Assembly (NCBI RefSeq): GCF_031377265.1
Contig: NZ_JANMET010000279.1
Span: 1-12,423, forward strand
Length of the DNA stretch: 12,423 nucleotides
DNA from: JAUYQR01 sp031377265
GTDB lineage: Bacteria > Pseudomonadota > Alphaproteobacteria > Rhodobacterales > Rhodobacteraceae
Reading direction: 5' to 3'
The translations under genes were made by a program, and so were the position numbers. The notes below the pieces were generated by a model. That model was not told the origin of the DNA, searched no databases, and saw only the letters and a list, made by a program, of their open reading frames with translations. This document shows positions 1-6,278 of this stretch, one piece after another. The first letter of the stretch is position 1. Every line of letters starts with the position of its first letter.

Positions 1-853
1 GCCATGCAGGATCCGACGGATGCTTTACATAAGCCGCCGCGCGGTTTTCCAGGAAGTAGAAGCCAAAGCCGCCCCAACCCTTCAGCGGGTCGAGATAGCC
101 TACAGCCCCCTGACCTGTCAGTGGATCGGTCTGGCCGACCAGGGCCTTGGACACGGCATTGACCTCTTGCCACGTCTTCGGCACTTCGGCCCCGCCGATG
201 GCACCCTCACCGAAATAGTCCTTGCGATAGGCGAAGGTATGGCAGTCGCCGTCGATCGAGATGCGGTAGGTCTTGCCATCCCATGTGCCAACCGGCGCCT
301 TGAGATAGTTCACATAGTCGTCCATCTCGATCTGAGTTTTCACCCAGTCGGGCATCTCGTCCAGCAGGCCCTTGCTGGCGGTGTCGCCTTCCAGTGGCGC
401 ACCCATGGCAAGAATGTCGAAATCGACGGTGCCGGTGGCGATGCTTTGCTGCAGACGCGGGTTGTAATCGGCCTGTGCAAGATCGATCCAGTTGATCTTG
501 GCGCCGGTATAGGCCTCCCAGCCCTTCAGCAGGCCGCGGAACAGGATGTTGTGCAAGCCGTTGTTGTTGATGCCGAAGAAGGTCAGTTCAACCCCGGCAA
601 ACTCGCCCTCGGTCACGTTGGCCTTGGTGGAACCAAGGCACATCTCACCGACCTTCTGCCAATCGGCATCGGTCGGCGAACCCATGCCCACGCCCGGAAT
701 CTTCAGAATTTCGGCGCGGACGTTGTCCTGCGCCATTGCGGGGCGCATGCTCATCGGCAGTGCTGCCAGCGCTGTCAGCGCGGTGGCGCCTTGCAGCATC
801 CGGCGGCGGCTCATCCTGGAGCGCACCATTGCGTTGTAGATATCGACCTTCAC
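1..853 (-). CDS. Tat-exported family-1 sugar ABC transporter substrate-binding protein (5' part; C-terminus outside window)
   Basis: This gene runs leftwards off the window; 284 codons are visible. It encodes the periplasmic binding protein of a carbohydrate importer of the family-1 (MalE-like, CUT1) type. I chose the GTG at 853-851 because GGGAGG lies about 7 bases upstream on the minus strand; in-frame ATGs at 829 and 814 are alternatives. The N-terminus carries a Tat-type leader: S15-R16-R17-R18-M19-L20, a hydrophobic stretch (residues about 22-36), then a likely cleavage after A39-M40-A41. The mature part contains VELTFFGINNNGLHNILFRG and, further on, YNPRLQQSIATGTVDFDILA, a pattern usual in family-1 binding proteins. 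It is divergent from an ABC ATPase gene at 1142 that probably energises the same importer. The permeases should lie to the left. The substrate cannot be read from the sequence; neighbouring rbsD/fucU-like and rbsK genes suggest a monosaccharide or a compound that releases one. Confidence 0.85.
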   Translation of the reverse strand, partial: MKVDIYNAMVRSRMSRRRMLQGATALTALAALPMSMRPAMAQDNVRAEILKIPGVGMGSPTDADWQKVGEMCLGSTKANVTEGEFAGVELTFFGINNNGLHNILFRGLLKGWEAYTGAKINWIDLAQADYNPRLQQSIATGTVDFDILAMGAPLEGDTASKGLLDEMPDWVKTQIEMDDYVNYLKAPVGTWDGKTYRISIDGDCHTFAYRKDYFGEGAIGGAEVPKTWQEVNAVSKALVGQTDPLTGQGAVGYLDPLKGWGGFGFYFLENRAAAYVKHPSDPAW

Positions 854-1021
854 GACCAGTCCTCCCTTTGATACCCCGCTTCTGGCTTGTGCCACCGGGG
901 CTGTGTTTATCGCGGTTTACGCATTCGGCTTACGTTTCCAGAGCGGCTGAACAGCCTGCGCCTTGCAGTGCGACGTGCAACGGACTTGGGACCTCCCCTC
1001 CCCAAGCGACAGCTTTCCTCA

Positions 1022-1056
1022 CGGGTAAGCTTGGCAAGGCCCGAAGGGTCTGTCAA
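1022..1056 (-). promoter_or_regulatory. Candidate promoter for the leftward binding-protein gene
   Basis: Reading the minus strand, a perfect TTGACA -35 box occupies 1056-1051. About 17-18 bases downstream is only a weak -10 (CAAGCT or AAGCTT). Transcription would begin near 1022 and give a leader of about 170 bases before the GTG at 853. The -35 overlaps that of the rightward promoter, so the two would compete or be controlled together. Confidence 0.35.
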
Positions 1057-1078
1057 GATTCTAACATGTTAGTATGAT
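1050..1078 (+). promoter_or_regulatory. Predicted promoter of the sugar ATPase-mutarotase-kinase operon
   Basis: CTGTCA (1050-1055, 4 of 6 to the sigma-70 -35 consensus) and TATGAT (1073-1078, 5 of 6 to the -10 consensus) are separated by exactly 17 bases. Start of transcription would be near 1085, leaving a leader of roughly 57 bases to the ATG at 1142. The spacer contains a perfect 12-bp palindrome, a classic position for a repressor operator. Confidence 0.55.
1058..1075. promoter_or_regulatory. Palindromic operator in the divergent sugar-locus promoter region
   Basis: CTAACATGTTAG (1061-1072) is a perfect 12-bp inverted repeat. Extending it to 1058-1075 (ATTCTAACATGTTAGTAT) adds two more paired positions with one mismatch. 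It sits between the -35 and -10 of the rightward promoter and directly upstream of the leftward -35. A compact AT-rich dyad like this resembles operators of GntR- or LacI-type sugar repressors. The regulator gene is not in the window, so its family is a guess. Confidence 0.55.
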
Positions 1079-1141
1079 CAGCAGGTGGACAGCTTCGCCC
1101 CTAGTGGCTAGTTTCACCGCCAAAAGAGGGGGATATGGCCG

Positions 1142-2221
1142 ATGGCCGAAGTCACAGTCCGCGACCTGAAAAAGTTCTACGGCGGGGTGCAGGTCATTCA
1201 CGGCCTTGATCTTGATATCCCGGACGGTGACTTTGTGGTGCTTGTCGGTCCGTCGGGCTGCGGAAAATCCACGCTGCTGCGGATGATCGCGGGGCTGGAG
1301 GAAATCACCAGCGGCGATATCCGCATCGGCACGCGCCGGGTGAACAACCTGCCGCCTTCGGAACGTGACATCGCGATGGTGTTTCAGAACTACGCGCTTT
1401 ACCCGCACAAGACGGTTGCGGCCAACATGGGCTTTGCGCTGAAGATGCGCGGAATGGACAAGGCCGAGATTGACAGTCGCGTTGCGCGTGCGGCCGGAAT
1501 CCTGGGACTGACGCCGTATCTGGAGCGGTATCCCCGCGCGCTGTCAGGCGGCCAGCGCCAGCGGGTGGCGATGGGGCGTGCCATCGTGCGTGACCCGCAG
1601 GTGTTCCTGTTTGACGAGCCGCTGTCCAACCTTGACGCCAAGTTGCGGGTGCAGATGCGCACCGAGATCCGCGAACTGCACCTGCGGCTGAAGACAACGA
1701 CTGTCTATGTGACCCACGACCAGATCGAAGCGATGACCATGGCCGACAAGATCGTGGTGATGCAGGGCGGCCGGATCGAACAGGTCGGCGCGCCGCTGGA
1801 ATTGTATGACCGGCCTGCGAATACCTTTGTGGCAAGCTTCATCGGCAGCCCGTCAATGAATATGGTGGCGGGCCGCGTGGTGCAGCACGGCGACGCGCGG
1901 ATGTTGCAGGCGGGCAATGCCTTGCTGCCGTTACCTGCTGCCACAACCTTGGAGGTTGGCCGCGAGGTGACGTATGGCATCCGCCCCGAGGCCCTGACGG
2001 TGGGCGCGCAGGGCCTGTCCGGCACTGTCGCGGTCGTGGAACCGACGGGGTCGGAAACCCATGTGGTGCTGCGCGTGGCCGAGCAGGACATCGTTGGCCT
2101 GTTCCGGGACCGGGTCAGTTTCCGCCCCGGCGATGCGCTGACCTTTGCGCCTGATCCTGAAAGGGTGCATGTATTCGACAAATCCACCGGTGTCAGGATT
2201 TCGGGAGGCCAGGATGCTTAA
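1142..2221 (+). CDS. ugpC: Carbohydrate ABC transporter ATP-binding protein, UgpC/MsmK/MalK family (CUT1)
   Basis: This 359-residue protein is the ATPase that powers a sugar importer from the cytoplasmic face. Motifs are complete: Walker A GPSGCGKST (36-44), Q-loop Q82, signature LSGGQ (134-138), Walker B VFLFDEP (154-160) followed by the D-loop (SNLD), and switch histidine H192. The segment ASFIGSPSMNMV (231-242) marks the start of the C-terminal regulatory OB-fold (TOBE) domain typical of MalK-like ATPases, and total length is normal for them. The ATG at 1142 is preceded by GAGGGGG; the ATG at 1135 is in another frame. It overlaps the next gene by 8 bases, so the two are probably translationally coupled. 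The symbol ugpC is the usual family label; glycerol-3-phosphate need not be the substrate, and such ATPases may serve several permeases. Confidence 0.9.
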   Translation: MAEVTVRDLKKFYGGVQVIHGLDLDIPDGDFVVLVGPSGCGKSTLLRMIAGLEEITSGDIRIGTRRVNNLPPSERDIAMVFQNYALYPHKTVAANMGFALKMRGMDKAEIDSRVARAAGILGLTPYLERYPRALSGGQRQRVAMGRAIVRDPQVFLFDEPLSNLDAKLRVQMRTEIRELHLRLKTTTVYVTHDQIEAMTMADKIVVMQGGRIEQVGAPLELYDRPANTFVASFIGSPSMNMVAGRVVQHGDARMLQAGNALLPLPAATTLEVGREVTYGIRPEALTVGAQGLSGTVAVVEPTGSETHVVLRVAEQDIVGLFRDRVSFRPGDALTFAPDPERVHVFDKSTGVRISGGQDA

Positions 2222-2666
2222 GGGACTAGACAATCGCCTGAATGCCGAAGTGCTGGGCGTGCTGCGCGCGATGGGGCATGGCGATGTGCTGATCGTGTCA
2301 GACACCAACTTTCCGGCGGATTCGGTGGCGCGGGCCACGGTGACCGGCAAGCTGTTGCGGATGGAGAATCTGACCTGCGGGCAGGCGGTGAATGCCATTC
2401 TGTCGGTGCTGCCGCTGGACACGTTCGTGGATGACTTCGCCGGCCGGATGGAAGTGGTCGGCGCGCCAAACGAAGTCCCCCCGGTGCAGCAAGAGGTACA
2501 AGCCGAGATTGACCGCGCCGAAGGCCGTGCGCGCCCGATGATCTCGATCGAGAGGTTTGCGTTCTACGACATGGCCCGCCAAGCCTATGCGGTCATCCAG
2601 ACGGGCGAGCGGCGGTTCTACGGCTGCTTCATGTTGCGCAAGGGCGTGATTGCGCCGGAGGCATGA
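2214..2666 (+). CDS. RbsD/FucU-family sugar mutarotase (pyranase)
   Basis: This 150-residue protein belongs to the small RbsD/FucU family, cytoplasmic enzymes that interconvert sugar anomers or ring forms so that newly imported sugar fits the next enzyme. The N-terminal motif MGHGD (20-24) holds the conserved histidine (H22). The region around VSDTNFPA (28-35) and the C-terminal ERFAFYD and RRFYGCFMLRKGVI segments resemble FucU (fucose mutarotase) more than RbsD (ribose pyranase). I chose the ATG at 2214, since GGGAGG sits about 5 bases upstream and MLKG is the normal start of the family; an in-frame upstream start at 2145 would add 23 unrelated residues. It overlaps the ATPase gene by 8 bases and is followed after one base by the kinase gene. 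The actual sugar is unknown. Confidence 0.85.
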   Translation: MLKGLDNRLNAEVLGVLRAMGHGDVLIVSDTNFPADSVARATVTGKLLRMENLTCGQAVNAILSVLPLDTFVDDFAGRMEVVGAPNEVPPVQQEVQAEIDRAEGRARPMISIERFAFYDMARQAYAVIQTGERRFYGCFMLRKGVIAPEA

Positions 2667-2667
2667 C

Positions 2668-3588
2668 ATGAAACCGATTGTGATCCTTGGCATTTTCGTT
2701 GCCGACACGGCCTATCGCGCAGAACGCCAACCAAAGATGGGCGAGACGATCCTTGGCAATTCCTTCGTGCTGGGGCCGGGCGGGAAGGGGTCCAACCAGG
2801 CGGTCGCGGCGGCAATGGCGGGGGGGCGCACGCATTTCATCACCCGCCTTGGCAAGGACGCCTTTGCCGATATCGCCCGTGCCACATGGGCAAAGGCTGG
2901 CGTGCACCCGGAAGTGACCGAAGACGCCGACAGCTATACCGGCGCGGCCTATATCTTTATCGAGAATGCGACCGGCAACAACGCGATCATCGTGGCCCCC
3001 GGTGCTGCGGGGCGGGTGTCGGTCGAGGATGTCGAGGCGCGTCGCGGGCTGATCGAATCCGCATCGGTGTTCGTCACGCAACTGGAACAGCCGATCCCGG
3101 CCGCGCATCGTGCGCTGGAAATTGCCCGTGCGGCCGGCGTGCGCACGATCCTGAACCCGGCCCCGGCCGCAACGCTGGATGATGCCATTCTGCGGCTTTG
3201 CGACTATGTGACCCCGAACGAGAGCGAGGCAGAGGCGCTGACCGGTCTGCCGGTAACCACGGTCGCCGAGGCTGAGAAAGCCGCTGATGCGTTGATGGCA
3301 CGCGGCGTGGGCGCGGTGGTGATCACGCTGGGCGACAAGGGTGCTTTGTACCGCGACAAGGCGCGATCAGTGCATATCCCGGTGATCAGTTCTGGCCCCG
3401 TGGTCGAGACGACAGGCGCAGGTGATGCGTTCAACGGCGGTTTTGCCGTGGCGCTGGCTGAAGGCATGGATGTGGTCGACGCGGTGCGCTTTGGCTGTGC
3501 CACGGCGGGCATTTCGGTGACCCGCCCCGGTACTGCGCCGGCCATGCCATCCCGCGCGGAGATCGACGCGCGGCTTGCCCGCGGCTGA
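2668..3588 (+). CDS. rbsK: Ribokinase-family (PfkB) sugar kinase
   Basis: This 306-residue cytoplasmic kinase would phosphorylate the incoming sugar with ATP, most likely ribose to ribose 5-phosphate. PfkB signatures are present: the glycine motif GPGGKGSNQA (36-45), NPAPA (163-167), NESEAEAL (184-191) and the anion-hole and catalytic motif TTGAGDAF (248-255), with D253 as the expected catalytic base. At the N-terminus, where ribokinases usually have a GSxNxD motif, this protein has GIFVAD (8-13), so D13 is kept but the surroundings differ. Substrate could therefore be a related pentose, hexose or nucleoside. The ATG at 2668 begins one base after the mutarotase stop, with GGAGG about 6 bases upstream. 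No terminator is visible between its stop and the Pho boxes of pstS, which start 7 bases later. Confidence 0.88.
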   Translation: MKPIVILGIFVADTAYRAERQPKMGETILGNSFVLGPGGKGSNQAVAAAMAGGRTHFITRLGKDAFADIARATWAKAGVHPEVTEDADSYTGAAYIFIENATGNNAIIVAPGAAGRVSVEDVEARRGLIESASVFVTQLEQPIPAAHRALEIARAAGVRTILNPAPAATLDDAILRLCDYVTPNESEAEALTGLPVTTVAEAEKAADALMARGVGAVVITLGDKGALYRDKARSVHIPVISSGPVVETTGAGDAFNGGFAVALAEGMDVVDAVRFGCATAGISVTRPGTAPAMPSRAEIDARLARG

Positions 3589-3595
3589 CCCAGCA

Positions 3596-3635
3596 CTGTC
3601 GCATATCTGTTACAAAAGTTACGCATATACGTCAC
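3596..3635 (+). promoter_or_regulatory. Two tandem Pho boxes (PhoB binding sites) upstream of pstS
   Basis: Four 7-base units lie on an exact 11-base period: CTGTCGC (3596-3602), CTGTTAC (3607-3613), GTTACGC (3618-3624) and ACGTCAC (3629-3635). They are separated by ATAT, AAAA and ATAT. The known Pho box is two CTGTCAT-like direct repeats with a 4-base AT-rich spacer. The first two units fit well; the last two are degenerate but keep the phase and the AT-rich spacers. The array ends 67 bases before the pstS ATG, a position suited to activation. I could not pick a convincing -10 box downstream. PhoB is encoded by the last gene of the same operon, implying positive autoregulation under phosphate limitation. 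Confidence 0.75.
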
Positions 3636-3702
3636 CGGCGGTCCTTAGAGCATGCTTCAAGGGCCGACTCACAGGGCTCTCGTGCAACCCAAGGAGTGAC
3701 AC

Positions 3703-4754
3703 ATGCGCTTTGCAAACCTCACCGTTTCCGCGCTGGCAATTGCCGCAGCGGCAACTGCGGCTGAAGCCCGCGATCAGGTTCAGGTGACCGGTTCTTCGAC
3801 CGTTCTGCCCTATGCCACCATCGTCGCCGAGGCCTTCGGCGAAAACTTCGATTTCCCATCGCCGGTTGTTGAAGGCGGCGGTTCGGGTGCCGGACGCAAG
3901 AAGCTTTGCGAAGGCGTGGCGAAACCACCGTCGACATCGCCAACTCGTCCTCGCGCATCTCGCAGTCCGACATCGACCTGTGCACCACCAATGGCGTGAC
4001 CGAGATCATGGAAGTCCGCATCGGCTATGACGGGATCGTCTTTGCGTCCGACGTGAATGGCCCGGAGTTCGCGCTGACCCCGCTGGCGGTGTTCAACGCT
4101 CTGGCCGCCAAGACCGTCAAGGACGGCGCGCTGGTAGAAAACACCAACGCAATGTGGTCGGAAGCGGATGCTACCCTGCCGGCACAGCCGATCCTGGCCT
4201 TTGTTCCCGGCACCAAGCACGGCACCCGTGAAGTGTTCGACACTAAGGTGATCGAAGCTGGTTGCAAAGAAGCCGGCGCACTGGACCTGTACATGGCCGT
4301 TGCCGAAGGCAAGGACGACAAAGAAAAGGAAGGCAACGCCAAGAAGGCCTGCCACGAGCTGCGCACCGATGGCAAATCGGTCGACATCGACGGCGACTAC
4401 ACCGAAACGCTGGCACGGATCGATGCGGACAAGACCGCAATGGGCGTGTTCGGCCTGTCGTTCTACGAGAACAACACCGACAAGCTGCGCGTTGCCACGA
4501 TGAATGCCATCCTCCCGAACGCCGACACCATCTCCAAGGGTGAGTATCCGGTGTCGCGTCCGCTCTACTTCTACGTCAAGAAAGCGCATATCGGCGTGAT
4601 CCCCGGCCTGAAGGAATTCGTCGAGTTCTTCGTGTCCGACGACATGGCTGGCCCGAATGGCCCGCTGGCCGAGTACGGTCTGGTGTCTGACCCGGACCTC
4701 AAGGCGACCCAGGCTGCGGTTGCGGCAGAGACCCCGATGGGTCCGCTGGAATAA
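3703..4754 (+). pseudogene. pstS: Phosphate ABC transporter substrate-binding protein PstS, disrupted by a one-base frameshift
   Basis: PstS binds inorganic phosphate in the periplasm and delivers it to PstCA. Reading starts at ATG 3703, 6 bases after AAGGAG, with a signal peptide likely cleaved after A20-E21-A22. The first frame gives the binding-site segments TGSST (29-33) and GGGSGAG (58-64), then loses homology after LCEGV (residue 72) and stops at 3999. The second frame continues the family sequence from GETTVDIANSSSRI to the stop at 4752-4754. The join needs one extra G in GTGG at 3916-3919, restoring V-G-E. The repaired protein would be 350 residues, a normal size. No other damage is visible, so this is either a sequencing error at a short G run or a very recent mutation. 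The preserved downstream frame argues against an old pseudogene. If real, phosphate uptake by this system would be lost and Pho signalling possibly constitutive. Confidence 0.9.
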
Positions 4755-4765
4755 GCCGAAACGAT

Positions 4766-4789
4766 AAGGCGGCGCTTCGGCGCCGCCTT
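4766..4789 (+). terminator. Strong intercistronic hairpin between pstS and pstC
   Basis: AAGGCGGCGC (4766-4775) pairs perfectly with GCGCCGCCTT (4780-4789) around a TTCG tetraloop, a very stable 10-bp stem-loop 11 bases after the pstS stop. Only three Ts follow, so it is a weak or partial intrinsic terminator at best. Hairpins in this place commonly protect the 3' end of a binding-protein message and reduce transcription into the permease genes, so that PstS is made in excess. That role here is inferred. Confidence 0.75.
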
Positions 4790-4814
4790 TCACCTTTGCC
4801 GTGATCGGGATGCC

Positions 4815-6278
4815 ATGACCCTATTGCTTCTTCTTGCCGTTGTCGTCGTGTTGGCAGGTGCTGCCTATGTTGTCTGCCGTGCCCGTTCGCTGGCGCTTGG
4901 TGGAGGGCGGCCGGGAACCTTGCATTCCCTGCCCGGATACTATGGCTGGCATGGCGCGATCATGGTGCTGCTTCCGGCCTTTCTGACGCTGGTTGTCTGG
5001 CTGATCGCACAGCCCCTGCTGATCGAGGCGCGCGTCTCATCGCAACTTCCCCTGGAACTGACATCGGACGACACCGCCCGCGCCCTTGCGATGGCGGATG
5101 TGCGCAGACTTGCCGACGGCCTTGACGTGGCGCTTGCCAGTGGGACCGTGACCGAGGACGCCTCGGGCGCATTGCAAACCAACGGGGGCGCAACCTTGCG
5201 CGCCGCGCTGGCCGAGTCGGGCGTGGCGCTGGCCGAAGACGTATCACCCAATATACTGGCTGCCGCCCAGTCCTACCGCGCGATGTCTGGCACGGGCATG
5301 ATATGGCGGATGTTTCTGGTGCTGGCGGTGGCGATTGGCGGCTTTGCCTATGCTGTGCGGGTCACGCGCGGCTCGTTTCGCGCCCGCAACCGCGTTGAGG
5401 CGGTGGTGCTTGGCCTGCTGATGGCGGCCTCTACCGTTGCCATTCTGACCACGGTCGGGATCATCTGGTCGATGCTGTCCGAGACGATCAATTTCTTCAG
5501 GCTTTACCCGATCGCCGATTTCTTCTTTGGCCTGACCTGGTCGCCAAACTTCCGCGGTGGATCGGAGCTTGGCTTCATCCCGCTTTTGTGGGGCACGCTG
5601 TACATCAGCCTGATTTCGATGCTGGTCGCGGTGCCGATCGGCCTTTTCGCGGCGATCTATCTGGCGGAGTATGCCACCCCAAGGGTCCGTTCCGTGGTCA
5701 AGCCGCTGATCGAGGTGATCGCTGGGATCCCGACGGTGGTTTTCGGCCTGTTTGCCCTTGTCACCGTCGGACCATTGCTGCGCGACTACTTTGCCGAACC
5801 GCTTGGCCTTGGCAACAGCGGGTCGTCGGTGATGACGGCGGGTATCGTGATCGGCATCCTGAACATTCCATTCATCTCGTCCTTGGCCGATGACATCATC
5901 AACGCGGTGCCACAATCGCTGCGCGATGGGTCTTACGGGCTTGGCGCGACGAAATCCGAAACGGTCAAGCAGGTGATCCTGCCAGCGGCACTTCCGGGTA
6001 TTGTGGGCGCGATCCTGCTGGCGGCCAGCCGCGCCATCGGCGAGACGATGATCGTGTCGATGGGGGCAGGGGCGGCGGCAAAGCTGGACCTGAACCCATT
6101 CGAGGCGATGACCACGATGACCGTCAAGATCGTCGGCCAGTTGACCGGCGACACCGACTTTGCCTCGCCCGAAACGCTGGTGGCCTTTGCGCTTGGCATG
6201 ACGCTGTTCGTCATAACACTGGGGTTGAACGTGCTGGCACTCTATGTCGTGCGCAAGTACCGGGAGCAGTACGAATGA
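4815..6278 (+). CDS. pstC: Phosphate ABC transporter permease PstC (long alphaproteobacterial form)
   Basis: One of the two inner-membrane permease subunits of the PstSCAB phosphate importer. At 487 residues it is far longer than enterobacterial PstC (about 320). The extra N-terminal part has membrane segments near residues 2-20 and 47-67, a hydrophilic, probably periplasmic stretch (about 71-160), and a third segment near 163-181. The conserved permease core follows: hydrophobic segments at about 195-220, 253-284, 300-320, 337-357 and 455-480, with the ABC-binding EAA loop at about 371-396 (DGSYGLGATKSETVKQVILP onwards). The ATG at 4815 follows a modest GGGA element. The gene lies 60 bases after pstS beyond the hairpin, and its last 4 bases overlap the start of pstA. 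Confidence 0.92.
   Translation: MTLLLLLAVVVVLAGAAYVVCRARSLALGGGRPGTLHSLPGYYGWHGAIMVLLPAFLTLVVWLIAQPLLIEARVSSQLPLELTSDDTARALAMADVRRLADGLDVALASGTVTEDASGALQTNGGATLRAALAESGVALAEDVSPNILAAAQSYRAMSGTGMIWRMFLVLAVAIGGFAYAVRVTRGSFRARNRVEAVVLGLLMAASTVAILTTVGIIWSMLSETINFFRLYPIADFFFGLTWSPNFRGGSELGFIPLLWGTLYISLISMLVAVPIGLFAAIYLAEYATPRVRSVVKPLIEVIAGIPTVVFGLFALVTVGPLLRDYFAEPLGLGNSGSSVMTAGIVIGILNIPFISSLADDIINAVPQSLRDGSYGLGATKSETVKQVILPAALPGIVGAILLAASRAIGETMIVSMGAGAAAKLDLNPFEAMTTMTVKIVGQLTGDTDFASPETLVAFALGMTLFVITLGLNVLALYVVRKYREQYE

Noticed and set aside
20..871. Long plus-strand open frame (283 codons) at the left edge
   Set aside because: It is the antisense shadow of the binding-protein gene, whose minus-strand translation has a Tat leader and clear family-1 features.
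963..980. TTGCA/TGCAA stem in the leader of the binding-protein gene
   Set aside because: Only 5 paired bases around an 8-base loop; common by chance and without further support.
3916..3925. Programmed ribosomal frameshift in pstS
   Set aside because: There is no slippery heptamer or downstream pseudoknot that I can see, and programmed shifting is not known for pstS. A lost G explains the data more simply.
3810..4793. Minus-strand open frame of 327 codons opposite pstS
   Set aside because: Antisense shadow. The plus-strand halves match PstS on both sides of the frameshift, and the minus frame has no recognisable protein.
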